Assembly (NCBI GenBank): GCA_020726505.1
Contig: JAHLEZ010000001.1
Coordinates: forward strand, 5,456,001-5,520,000
Direction: 5' to 3'
Source: Leptodontidium sp. MPI-SDFR-AT-0119
Taxonomy: Eukaryota > Ascomycota > Leotiomycetes > Helotiales > Leptodontidiaceae
DNA length: 64,000 bases
Position 1 is the stretch's first letter. Every line of letters starts with the position of its first letter. Positions 11,216-21,772 of this stretch are shown here, piece by piece. A program made the translations under genes and the position numbers. The notes under the pieces were generated by a model, which saw nothing but the letters and a program-made list of their open reading frames with translations, did no database searches and was not told the origin of the DNA.

Positions 11216-12142
11216 TCATGTTTTATTCTTCTCATCACCCCACCTGATCTTCTCCCCATGTTTACTCTTCAGCATCCCCTCCTCAACTCTATCATCCTCC
11301 CTCAAATCCCTCTCCCCTAACCCATTACTCGCCCAGACCCTTTCAATGCACAGCTCAAAAGGACCAGGCACCCTATCAATCAACCCAATCCCCACCGTCC
11401 TAACCTTCTGCCTGAGAAGTTCTGTCTGCGGCTCAACAACGACCCCATGATTCGTCCGCACAAACTCATTCCACTTGATCAGCACCGTCTCCCACTCGCC
11501 CGGCCGCCGCGCATACAGTCTATGCTGGTGCAGGTCCGTAGGCACTATACTCTCCGTCTGGACATTCACAAAGTATTTCCGCCCGTCGCTCTTTATCCGG
11601 AGCGCGAGGTAGGCGTATGGGTCGATGTCCCAGAGGGATTTCCCAAAGATCGTAAAGGAGCGGTCTTTCGTCCGCCAGGCGGCGTAGCCGGACCGTTGGA
11701 TGTGTGGTTTGTTGGGGGGTAGTTCGATTGATATGCTGCCGTGGAATTTGGCGTGGCCGTTCGGGTTTTCTGAGGAGGGGAGGGAGGAGGTGGGAGATTC
11801 GTCTGTGGTTGTTGATGTGGATGTGGTGACGGGTGGTATGAAATCTAGATGTGCGCGCGAGAATCCGCCCATGTCGGCGTCGGACATAATTTTGCAGTCG
11901 TCGATTGAGGAGGCATCGTGGAAGGATGTTAGGATATATGGTTTCGTGGCGTGTCTGGTGCCTTCTGCTCTTAGAGCTGTGATGGGGGGTCAGTTAGCAG
12001 ATGTTCAAACAGAGCTGGAAGCAGGCAAGAAAGTGTAGCTCTATGGGTTGGAGAATTGCGTACCAATTACAGATAAGCGTTTGAATTCATCGAGGCTCCT
12101 GCCGAAGAAACCTTTGGCGAGTAGATTTGGAGTTGGTCTCAT
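11216..12142 (-). CDS. CIA30: complex I intermediate-associated protein 30 (NDUFAF1-like)
   Basis: A mitochondrial assembly factor for respiratory complex I. Exons 12064-12142 and 11216-11976 (87-bp intron, GTACGC..CACAG with GCTAAC branch) encode 279 aa. The N terminus MRPTPNLLAKGFFGRSLDEFK is basic and amphipathic, consistent with mitochondrial import. The CIA30 domain (about residues 40-250) is recognisable from DASSIDDCKIMSDADMGGFS, HGSISIELP, SGYAAWRTKD, DIDPYAYLALRIKSDGRKYF and WNEFVRTNHG. The second exon alone would start inside the domain at MSDADMGG, so the upstream exon is needed. The C terminus is charged and less conserved. A Ser/Thr-rich insert at about residues 80-95 is typical of fungal copies. 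Confidence 0.88.
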
Positions 12143-12634
12143 GGTATGCCAGATGGGAGGGAGTGTTGGAGCGCAATTGGTTGTTGATTGTCAAGGGGAG
12201 CTTGATCTGTTGATGTCGTCAACGACGGGAGCTTTTGCTGCAGACCCCTGTACTTCAAGAGCTCACCCAATTTTCCAGGGGTCGATCGCTAAATCGACGG
12301 TCCTTAGTGCTGATGTAACTCGCTACAGAGAGGCTTGTTGACGCTTTCAGGTACTGATACAGGGCCTAGACGCTGTAGTTTTTGGGCGAGTTTATGTAGA
12401 AATATTGGTTGGCACATTGGCGTGTTCATTTTACCTCCTCCATACAGCTATCTCGGAAGAAAGACTGGGAATACTCGGAGCTCTTGCAATCCGGAACCAG
12501 TTATCACAGCAGTGCACGAGAGAAGGTGATTTGGGTATCATAGGTCTCTGATATACAAGGAGATTACAACGCTTTACACCGAATCCCTTTCCGTCCTCTC
12601 TAAAATCCAAGGCAGTCTTTACCAGCCCATTTCA
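12143..12634. other. intergenic, CIA30 promoter side
   Basis: 492 bp between the CIA30 start and the stop of the next minus-strand gene. No supportable coding sequence. Confidence 0.55.
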
Positions 12635-13758
12635 TTAATGTCCTTCCTTCCCATCCTCCCTATCCGGGACATAACTCGTCTCTCCCAGCATAGCAGCTGG
12701 TGTTTGCACATTCGGCTGAGGTTGAATCTGTACACTCGGCCCTGCCTGAGCAGGCGGGGGAGCTTGCGGTTTCGGCCTCGAAGATGTCGCAGCATTCAAT
12801 CGCTGATCCAATTCTTTTAACGCCAGTGCCCTCCTCCGCTCGGCCTCTTGCCTTGCGCTTCCTGGGGTCCCCCGCTGTACAAATGTGTCGCCTCGAGATG
12901 CAGAAACATCGGCAGCAGAGAAGGGCGTGCATATCCGCACCGAGACTAGGATATTGAATATCTGCGCCGATGTCGAAGCTACGAGTGGCTTTACTGGATC
13001 GGGGAAGAACTCTGCGAATGCGAATGACTCGCTGGGATCTCCGCGCAAGGAGGAGGATTGGTTGGCGTCTAGATCTGGGAATGCGGGTTTGTAGAATCGG
13101 AGGTAGGTCCAGCTTGTGACGAAACCAATTGTAGCCAGAAGGAAGGCTGCTGCGCTCAATAGAGGCGTGAGGGAGAGGAGGAAGACTCCGAGGATATGTA
13201 GGAGTGGAAACCTGGGGACTCGGAGGGATATGATGCCGCGGAATAGAGTGACAGTATGCGAAGGTACGAGTTGGGAGAAGGCGACCAGGAACGAGATTTG
13301 GAGAGGGATAGTTCCATTGATGGATGTCAACCTACGTAGATTTCATTAGCCAACGCGGATAGACAAAGCACAAGAACTTACGTCCAACGCATATCCCCCG
13401 TCACGGCGAACAGGGTAACCAAAGTTCCAAAACATAGGACATTTGGTATCAGAGCCGCAACGATTAGGAACTTTGCGAATTCGGCTGAGGTCCAGGCCCT
13501 CTCCAGATATCTCCCCCCATGAAATATGGTAACGCCCGCTATGCCCAGCGTAAATACATTATTCTCTACCAGCGTCGTCGTAAGGAAAGTCCATGGGTAT
13601 ATGAGGGATAGTTGTGGCACCAGCGAGAGGTACGGAACCACGATATCAGACTCCTCGGACCATTGTCTGTATCGCAGAGCGAAGCTTAGAAGGGATTGCG
13701 TGAGGAGTGCGATGAGCAAGATGCGCGTTATGGGTGGAATGTTCAGTCTGGGAGGCAT
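12635..13758 (-). CDS. TMEM115/DUF1751 rhomboid-like Golgi membrane protein
   Basis: Exons 13382-13758 and 12635-13331 with a 50-bp intron encode 357 aa. The family (yeast YOL107W, human TMEM115) has a rhomboid-like membrane fold without protease residues and is linked to Golgi retrograde transport and glycosylation. Visible helices include ITRILLIALLTQSLLSFAL (about 9-27), a region starting LSLIYPWTFLTTTLVENN, then FLIVAALIPNVLCFGTLVTLF and LGVFLLSLTPLLSAAAFLLA. The motif YPWTFLTTTLVE and GGRYLERAWTSAEFAKF are characteristic. The C-terminal third is cytosolic, Ala/Pro/Gln-rich and includes a predicted helix QEAERRRALALKELDQRL. The N-terminal ATG (MPPRLNIPPITR) has the usual family position. 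Confidence 0.87.
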
Positions 13759-15077
13759 GGCGCCGAGTATTCAAGATGTGCTCCGGGACTCGTATCGTGG
13801 AGGTGCTGGTTGTTCGTGATCGCCTTTCTATTCAAACAGAACATGACAGTCTGGAGGTTGCGCGTGAAACCCCTGGGCACGGGCCAAGACACGTGATGAC
13901 ATCGAGGCTACATTACGAGGCTGAGATTCAGACTTTAAAGTGGGTGGTGAACCCATTTGCAGAGAACTAAGCAATTCGGGGGTCTAGTTGTGCTCATACA
14001 AAGGCTGTGGCTTTTGCACATGTAGTTGTGGTAGCTGCTTATGCCCAAGGGGAGCTATTTGGATCTTGGATTCTTGATGCTGCCTAAAATCCCGGGGGAT
14101 TGATCATTCCAGCTGGAAAAAGTAATAGAGCTGTAAGTAAATGACTAATAATGGCGAGTCCTGGTTCCTACCGACCTTGTGATTTTAATGTTCGGGATAT
14201 ACCATTGGATCAAAGATAGACGATGGCCTTTCAGAGCCTCCATTTCCCATTCCAAAACACAAGTTCCTGCTTCCATTCAACGTGGAACTTGACTTCTGAT
14301 TTCTCAACCTTACTTACTAGTCTTGCATCAAACTAACTGCTCTGTTGAGGGTTTAAAGAACACATTCGGTCTCCGGTTGCAGTATAAGCAAAAGAGAAAA
14401 TCGACAAACAGGCTATCTAAAGAATACAAATTGGCGAAAGAAAAGAAAATACAACAAGTTTTGTGAGATACCGACTTGAAAATCATAAGTCTAGACCTAG
14501 AATGAATGCTTCCGTTCAGCCAAGGAAGTCGCAATAATGCAGCTTGGTGTTGTGCTCAGAATTCAGCTCTTGTGGTTGGAACGAACAAGTACATCTTCCG
14601 CTCTTGATCCACCGGGTGGATACAATCGTGACTTTGGCACCTGCAAAGGCGGCGCATGGGAATTGAAAGAGTAACAAGCATCAGTAATGCGAAATCTCCA
14701 AGCTACTCCGTAGGTTCTCAGCTGTAGAGATGCTGCTATCGTCCTGGATTGGTGAGCAACCATGTACTGCTCGCTTAGCACCTATCACGCAATATTAGGT
14801 GGTTGTCACTCAACCCCGATCTTCGCGATTAGGTCGAGCAGCTTGGAAATCCTTGTCGAAAGTGGGATAACGCTCTCATTAAATACCTCGGAGGCTGGTC
14901 TTGTATTAAAAGTTAATTGGAATCATCCGGCAAGTGTTCTTCGAGAGTTGGCGTGACGTTGTGGCATCATCTGCACTTGAGAGATTGTCAACATATGCAT
15001 TACATGTATTGAGATTCCTTCCCAAATTTGCATGCGCCTGCCCAGACGAAGAAGGATTATAAAGAAAACCAGCAATC
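13759..15077. other. long intergenic region between divergent genes
   Basis: 1.3 kb separating the TMEM115-like gene (minus) from the CipB-like gene (plus). No convincing open frame, RNA gene or repeat was found. A TATAAA at 15058-15063 lies only about 15 bp before the CipB-like ATG, too close for a standard fungal promoter element for that start. Confidence 0.5.
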
Positions 15078-16592
15078 ATGACTTCGGCGACATCTCCAAA
15101 ACGTGCACTTGCACTTATCCATTCAGACGAAATATACAAATCGCAATCGATAGAGCAGTCGTTGACTCCGCCTGAAACTCCACCACACGACAAACATACG
15201 ACACAACCTCTCCATCCTTGGCCGGAACCAGAAACTGCACCAGAAGAAGTTGTTCGCAAACGGAGGAAAACACTAGTAAAAGATGCTTCAACAGAAGAGT
15301 TCAATCTAACTCACCAGGATGTTTTACTGCTTCACGCGCCAAAACAACGTTATGAGCATACGAAGCAGCAGCCAATACCAGAGTTGAAAACAGATTGGGA
15401 AATGCTGGTAGAGGTAGAGGTTGTTGGGTTGAATCCGATTGATTGGAAAGCGCCGTACGTATTACAAATTTAAGTACGAAGTACTGGACTGATGCTCTGC
15501 AGCGATTTTGGATGGGGGCTTCCAGCTTTGCCATGTATCAGTGGTAGAGACCTTGCTGGCAAGGTTGTGAGAACACCAAAAGCAAAATCAAGATTTAGCA
15601 AAGGAGACAATGTAAGTGCTACCGGTTACTTGAGTTTGGCATGTTGCTTACTACTTAGATCATGGCAATCTCGACAGACTATCGAGACAACAGGAAAGCA
15701 GCATACCAGCAGTACGCTGTAGTTTCGGACTTCAACGCGTGCAGACTTCCAGACCACATCAAGTCAACAGATGCAGCACCACTCGGAGTTGCATTTGTCG
15801 CTGCAGCCCTTGCACTTGGAATTTGTATGGGGATGGACTTTGGGCGGCGGACTAGTGGTCCTCGAGGCCCTAGCCTCCTTCGAAATGTACAGTCTGTGAA
15901 TCGGGATGCACTGCCCAAGGATATTCAACAAGAGTGCTTTGACAGTATAAAAGAGAGTGAAGGTGCAAAAGCAGGAGATTGGATTGCGATCTGGGGAGGT
16001 AAGGAGTTCATGAAGCATAAGTTGCAGGAAGAGTTCACTGACAATCCTAGGCTCATCGGCCTCTGGATGCTGCGCTGTTCAACTAGCCAAATTTGCTGGT
16101 CTGAAAGTAATAGCTATTATTGACGTCGCGCGGAACGGAGAGCGAATGCTCAAACATGGTGCTGATCTTCTCGTCGACCGACTTGATCCCGGCCGAGCTG
16201 TGGAAATTGTGAAAGGTATAACCAAGGGAAAGCTTCGATTCGGGCTCGACACAAGAGGGAAGGAGAGCGCGAAGCTTCTAGCTTCAGTTATGCAATCAGC
16301 AAGCAAGGAAGATGGTGATTCTCAGGCTCATCTAGTTGGCTTGACTGGAATACCCAAAGAACCAACAGACGGTGTTGTGTACCATTCTGTACCCATCAAA
16401 GCCTTCCACGAAGCTCCAGCGGTAGGCGAAGGGTTGATGATTTGGTTAGAGAAGTTGTTGGATCAAGATCTGTTGCGAACTCCTGATATAGAAATCGCTG
16501 CTGGTGGGTTGGAGGGCATCAATGCTGCACTAGACAGGCTTCGAGATGGAAGTGTTAATGGTCCTCGGATTGTTGTTCCCCTTAAGGTATAA
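15078..16592 (+). CDS. CipB-like zinc-binding-type dehydrogenase (MDR superfamily)
   Basis: Four exons (15078-15454, 15503-15611, 15659-15998, 16051-16592; introns 47-52 bp) encode 455 aa. It is a medium-chain dehydrogenase/reductase of the enoyl-reductase branch, resembling the fungal CipB group. After a 95-residue hydrophilic N-terminal extension come the GroES-like fold (VEVEVVGLNPIDWKAP, CISGRDLAGKVV) and the nucleotide-binding fold (IAIWGGSSASGCCAVQLAK, then LKVIAIIDVARNGERM). The C terminus ends LDRLRDGSVNGPRIVVPLKV. The catalytic zinc ligands of alcohol dehydrogenases are not in place, so an NADPH-dependent quinone or enoyl reduction is more likely than alcohol oxidation. An insert GRRTSGPRGPSLLRNVQSVN between the two folds is shared with CipB-type proteins. 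The substrate is unknown. Confidence 0.83.
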
Positions 16593-16829
16593 TTAGATCA
16601 GCTCAAGCAATTGTTGATAAGAGCGACTTTTTAAAATGTACAGAGATCTACTCCGCGATTTTGTCGTTTCTCGGTTGATCGAGCGTGATGAAAGGACCCA
16701 GCCTGGGGAAGTTTTGAGAGACTTCGCCAAGACACTAGTCAGCAACTGTTTGAACGAAGTGCGTGCCCCTGACACCTTCCACCCAAGCTGTTTACTTAAC
16801 AACTGCCACATCAACAACTTTCATCCAAA

Positions 16830-18379
16830 ATGGCATCACAAAACTTGGATGTGCAAAATCTCGCGAGGGCTTTCGAAGGACGATCTGACATACAAGATGC
16901 TATTCGAAATGCCTCCGCCGGTATGTATTTCTTTCCTTACTGTTCGGAATCCCCCAGAGCCTTGCCCTGCCTTACATTTGCCACAAGGCTGAAAATATTC
17001 CCCCAACACAAGACTCCGAATTTCCCTCCAACACTGTTCTAATCTAACTTTATCCATAGCTGGACCTCATTATATCGAACTTTTCAACCAAATATCTCTT
17101 CATGTCTGCGGGCTCATTTCCAGCCCAGAGCCTGCATCCAAAAAGCGACGCATCGATGATCAAGGCCTCGTCGCTCGACCAGCCTCAAGTGGAACAAATG
17201 GACATGCACTGAATGGCATCGTGACAGCGACAGCGAGCTCAAGCGATCCAGTTCTACTCGAAATTAAGGACATTTCTGTAGTAGTACCACAAAGGAAGAA
17301 ATATACCCTTTGCTTCACTTCCACGCATCTCTACGCCCGTCTTCCGGATTCCAAGGAGCCTGCCCCAGGAGTCAGTTTTGCATGGAGTGATATAGGTAGG
17401 GTCCTATTTACTGAATATATATCGATTGTTGTGTTAACGTCATTTAGAATACGCGTTCTGCCTTCCTGTCCCTGAAAAGACTCAAAAACAACACAATTAC
17501 ATCCTCTTCCCTCGAAACTCCGCCATCACTCCTTCACGTCCAGTACCAGGCGCACCTCCGATTCCCGAGCCCTTAGTCTTTACAATTCCAGATGGTGCTC
17601 CCAAACCAGGAACTATTGGTGGGCTGGAAGCTGCTGCCGCGGCAGCTGTGTCCGACGACACGAAAACGCTCTTCAACTGGGCTATTACTACAAGATTAAA
17701 GGCTGCAGGAAAAGGCAGTACCAAAATTGTTCAGGCAGATGAGAAGCTTTTTGCATCGGAGTTGAGGCAGCCACATCGACCAAGTGAAAAGGCAGTTCAC
17801 GTCAAGGCATTCAGAGGTGCGAAGGATGGCTATTTGTTCTTTCTGCCGAACGGAATATTGTGGGCATTCAAGAAACCGCTCTTGTTCCTACCAAACGAGC
17901 GAATCGCAGCCGTGTCGTACACAAGTGTCCTGCAGCGTACGTTCAATCTTGCTGTAGAGATTGATACTAGTGTACCTGGAGAGGAGGAGAGCAAAGAGGA
18001 GTACGAATTTGCGATGCTGGACCAAGAGGATTTCGGAGGTATCGATACTTTCGTCAAGAGACATGGGTTGCAGGACAAGAGTATGGCAGACCAGCGAAAG
18101 GCCAAGAGGCTGAATATCAATGCTGTGAAGGACGAAGATGGCAATATCATTGGCAGCGCCGAGTCGACAGAGTTGGCCAAGGCAGCTACAGAAGCCGAGC
18201 AAGCCGCAGTCGATGAAGAGGATGAGGATGAAGAAGATTATGATCCTGGAAGTGAAGGAGAGAGTGAGGGGTCAGGCTCTAGCAGCGATGATGACGATAG
18301 TGATGATACGGGAGGGGGAGACGAGGATGGAGAGGAGGGAGAGGAGGATGAGAACGAGAACGAGGAGGATGAACTGTAA
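16830..18379 (+). CDS. RTT106: histone chaperone Rtt106
   Basis: Rtt106 binds H3K56-acetylated H3-H4 and acts in replication-coupled nucleosome assembly and silencing. Exons 16830-16920, 17060-17395 and 17448-18379 (introns 139 and 52 bp) encode 452 aa. The N-terminal dimerisation segment is followed by two PH-like domains (about residues 85-215 and 240-345), with SFAWSDIEYAFCLPVPEK in the first and AFRGAKDGYLFFLPNGILWA, KKPLLFLPNERIAAVSY and RTFNLAVEID in the second. The C terminus is strongly acidic (about 390-452, long Glu/Asp runs), as in other fungal Rtt106 proteins. It begins 237 bp after the CipB-like stop codon. All three junctions restore family text, so the model is firm. Confidence 0.92.
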
Positions 18380-19361
18380 GACTAGGATAATACCCCCCAA
18401 AGGATTATATCTTCAGGATCATGTCCTTGTACTGTGCTGTACTGTCCTCTACAGTACTGTACGACAGCATCGAACGACGAGTTATGACCGAGGAGGGAGG
18501 TGGTCACGCAACGTGTTTCGGTATCTCCCTCAACCCCGCATCTTGAGGGGAAAGGGAATGGAGGGAGGGCGGAGGGGACCAACGGGAGGCTTGTCTTCCA
18601 CCAGGTCGGCCAACGGGATGGAGGGATGGATGGATGGTCCAGCCAGGCACAATGGGATTTGCATTTTCGTATAAACATATGGCATCCATCCTCTTCCTCT
18701 TCCTCCTGTCCCACTTCATCTTCCTCCTCTTCCTGCTCCTCCTCCTCCCCCGTCTACTGCGACAACAACAGCTCTACCTGCCCTCCCACCAGCCTCCCTC
18801 ATCAACCCCTACCACGCACGCACTTCATATGCCCGCCAGTTAATTGGCTGAGCCCAACAAGGCCTGAATCTGGTCTCCACTGGCCCATTGTTTTCTGACT
18901 GTCCCCCACCCAAATCCACTGATCCCCGACAACGAGAGCGAGAGCGCGACGGCGAAACAAAAGCCGGCTACAATTACCACCCAGACCCGCGAACGGTTTA
19001 GTGCGCCTGTAGCAGTAAGTTTCCACCTGCGCAGCCACGCTGCTGAGCTTCATTTCTCCGTCTGCAAGTCCGTATCGCGGCGAGCCAGAGCTGTTACACG
19101 CGCTTTGCCACGGCTATGCCTCGTCTCGCAGCAGCCGCATTCCGACTTTATCTCGTTGAGATGCTGTTTACCAAGGTAGTTCTCGAGATACACCTCCGAT
19201 ACGGTGCTATCCTGGAACTGTTTGACTGTTTGACTGCTGCGAGTAACTTGGCCTCGTCACAAGCAATCAGGACTCACTCCATAACGCCAATCAGCCAGTG
19301 CTGAGACGCCTATCCTGCCATGTCCCAACGTCAACAGAAAGAACCCCGCGTACTATCTTTT

Positions 19362-19368
19362 TATATAA
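19362..19368 (+). promoter_or_regulatory. possible TATA element
   Basis: TATATAA about 219 bp upstream of the oxoglutarate carrier start, followed by CT-rich sequence. Plausible given the likely high expression of the carrier, but not proven. Confidence 0.35.
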
Positions 19369-19407
19369 CCTCTCAACATGTCCCCCTATCTGCTGCTGCT
19401 TGCCTTG

Positions 19408-19437
19408 CTCTGCTCTGCTCTGCTCTGCTGTGCTGTG
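19408..19437. repeat. CTCTG/CTGTG microsatellite
   Basis: About six units of a 5-bp CTCTG repeat, the last ones changed to CTGTG, within the 5' region of the carrier gene. Confidence 0.75.
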
Positions 19438-19586
19438 CCTTTCTTTGCTCTGCTCTCCCTTCACTTGCTTCCAGGAAGCTGACAGCTCCTTGTTCAACAA
19501 AGCTGTAACCAGCTTTCAAACTGCTAGACCTACCCATTATCTACCTCTCCTCCTCCTCCTCAACACACTCTGCCTCCATCACCGCC

Positions 19587-20662
19587 ATGTCAACTACAAA
19601 CTCCATCAAGCAAGCCGCTGAGGCGACTCGAAACAAGACCTCCGAAGCAATGGAAGCTACAAAGCGCCTAGCAGACACCGCGAAAGCAGACCCCATCGCC
19701 GCGAAGAATGACTTCCTCCACACGCCATTCATGCGCGCTGCCCTCCCCTTCATTAACGGAGGCGCAGCAGGAATGGTAGCAACAACCGTCATCCAACCCA
19801 TTGACATGATCAAAGTCCGTCTCCAGCTCGCCGGCGAGGGAGCTCGAACAGGGCCCAAACCAACACCCCTCACCGTAACAAAGGAAATCATCGCCGCAGG
19901 CAAAGTAATGGATCTCTACACCGGCCTCTCAGCAGGTCTCCTCCGTCAAGCCGTCTACACAACAGCTCGTCTGGGCTTCTTCGACACCTTCATGAAGAAA
20001 CTCACAGTCCGGGCAAAAGAGAAGGGAAACACCATTGGTTTTGCCGAGCGTGCTAGCGCGGGCCTTACAGCCGGTGGTCTGGCAGCCATGATCGGGAACC
20101 CAGCAGATCTGGCGCTCATCCGCATGCAATCCGACGGCTTGAAACCCGCTGCCGAGAGGAAAAACTACAAGTCAGTCATCGACGCCCTGAAGAGCATCGC
20201 GAAGGCAGAGGGAGTCGGTGCGCTCTGGGCTGGCGCAGCACCCACCGTCGTGCGAGCCATGGCGCTGAATTTCGGGCAGCTGGCTTTCTTCTCCGAGGCC
20301 AAGCAGCGTCTGAAGGACTCGAATATGAGTCCGAGGGCGCAGACGCTGAGCGCGAGTGCTGTAGCGGGATTCTTTGCGAGTTTCTTCAGCTTGCCGTTTG
20401 ACTTTGTGAAGACGAGGTTGCAGAAGCAGTCTAGAGCACCGGATGGCACTTTGCCGTATAAGAGTATGGTGCATTGCTTTACAAAGGTTGCTAAGGATGA
20501 GGGTATCTTGAGGTTTTATAGAGGGTTCAGTACTTACTATGTGAGGATTGCACCACATGCGTAAGTAGCTTCTTTCTATGTTTCTGAGGATAGTTCACTG
20601 ACAATGGATATAGGATGGTGACGTTGATCGTTGCGGATTATCTTGGATTTATCACTAAGTGA
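19587..20662 (+). CDS. mitochondrial 2-oxoglutarate/malate carrier
   Basis: A mitochondrial inner-membrane SLC25 carrier that exchanges 2-oxoglutarate for malate. Exons 19587-20560 and 20614-20662 (53-bp intron) encode 340 aa. The three carrier repeats are clear from their signatures PIDMIKVRLQ (about 72-81), PADLALIRMQ (about 172-181) and PFDFVKTRLQ (about 271-280). FINGGAAGMVATTVIQ opens the first repeat. The second repeat has PADLALIRMQ, the changed form that characterises oxoglutarate and dicarboxylate carriers. A 45-residue hydrophilic, Ala/Lys-rich N-terminal extension precedes the first helix, longer than in animal OGC. The last exon encodes MVTLIVADYLGFITK after the splice. Confidence 0.93.
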
Positions 20663-20956
20663 GTTACATGGAGGCATCGTGGGAGACTGGTAAGTTGGAG
20701 CAAGGTATGAGATACCCAGGTGGACTTGGATCATATTTACATGGCCATACGGTCGCGATCATATTTTCTTTTCTGGATGAGGAGTTTTGGTTGGGAAGCA
20801 TCACCGGATTAATTGGTTGATGCATTATTAAGTCTTCATTAAAAATCTAGTACAGCCGTTAAAATGAACCAAAAAAAAAGTACATATAGAGCATTTACAA
20901 ACATCTATGTCCCTGCCTTCTCCCGTTATCCTGTTTATCGTTGGTCTCCTTTCTTT

Positions 20957-21772
20957 CTACCGCTTCTTCTTACTCCCATTAGCGCCCTCAACAACACCAG
21001 CCAACATCCTCCCCGCCATACCCTCTCTCCTCTTAAATCCACCATTAAAGATCCCGGGCAAGATCATCTTACTATTCGCATGCTCAGCCGCGAATCCCAC
21101 GCCCGCTGAATTCCCCAACTTCTCCCTCGTGATCCTAACAGCCTCCTCCAACAACTCCGTCCCAACGCCTTTCCCGCGGTATCTATTCCTCACAGTCCAA
21201 GCCCTCACCACGCCATTTCCCCCTCCACTCCTCCCACCACCACCCTTCGTCTTCTTCTTCCCATTCGCACCTCCTCCTCCTCCATTCCCCTTCTCAAGCC
21301 TCAAGACCAACGCCCCAATCAACTCCTCTCCATACCTACTCCCCAAAATCAAATCATCCTCTCCATCCTCATTCCTTACGAAATCCCAATTGACTTTCTC
21401 GGCAAGCACTAAATACCCGCTTGTCAACCCTCTGATCCCGACTAGACATGCCATCGTTACGCCCGCCCCGGTCGTGAATAGGATCCCGAGATCCCCGCGG
21501 GTCTTGTAGAGGAATTGCGAGATGGTGGCGAGGAGGAGGATGTAGGCTGCTAGGGTCAGAGGGTGGAAGATGACTGCTCGGGCGGCGAATTGGCGCTGTT
21601 GCGCTATGCTGTCTGCGACGAGTTTTAGGGCGGCGATTTTGGAGGGGGGGTCTGTGAGGAGGGAGGTTGTGAGGGGTGGGATGTTGTCGAGGGGGTTGGA
21701 GGGGGCAGTTTGTTGGGCTGCTGGGTGTGGGTGGGAGGTGAGAGGAGAGGAGGGGGTGTCGATTGAGGACAT
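20957..21772 (-). CDS. membrane-associated GNAT-family acetyltransferase (5' end uncertain)
   Basis: The 271-residue frame from this ATG holds a Pro/Ser/Thr-rich start, two hydrophobic helices (about 70-90, HPLTLAAYILLLATISQFLY; about 95-125, GILFTTGAGVTMACLVGIRG) and then a GNAT fold. The fold has the acetyl-CoA motif RNRYRGKGVGTELLEEAVR (about 198-216). A Gly/Lys-rich loop (GGGGGANGKKKTKGGGGRSG) separates two strands of the fold. The frame stays open upstream to an acceptor-like ACTAAC..CGCAG at 21907, adding FFTFLRSNLVLPPSTLN, so the true start may lie in an unidentified upstream exon. The substrate is unknown. The membrane helices recall the NAT8 arrangement, but sequence similarity was not tested. 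Confidence 0.7.
   Translation of the reverse strand: MSSIDTPSSPLTSHPHPAAQQTAPSNPLDNIPPLTTSLLTDPPSKIAALKLVADSIAQQRQFAARAVIFHPLTLAAYILLLATISQFLYKTRGDLGILFTTGAGVTMACLVGIRGLTSGYLVLAEKVNWDFVRNEDGEDDLILGSRYGEELIGALVLRLEKGNGGGGGANGKKKTKGGGGRSGGGNGVVRAWTVRNRYRGKGVGTELLEEAVRITREKLGNSAGVGFAAEHANSKMILPGIFNGGFKRREGMAGRMLAGVVEGANGSKKKR

Larger units (their letters stand above)
18380..19586. other. pyrimidine-rich promoter region of the carrier gene
   Basis: 1.2 kb between RTT106 and the oxoglutarate carrier. The plus strand is strongly C/T-rich at 18680-18790 and again at 19535-19565 just before the start codon, a common feature of highly expressed fungal genes. It also has a CTGCT microsatellite and a TATATAA element. 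No gene was identified. Confidence 0.55.
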
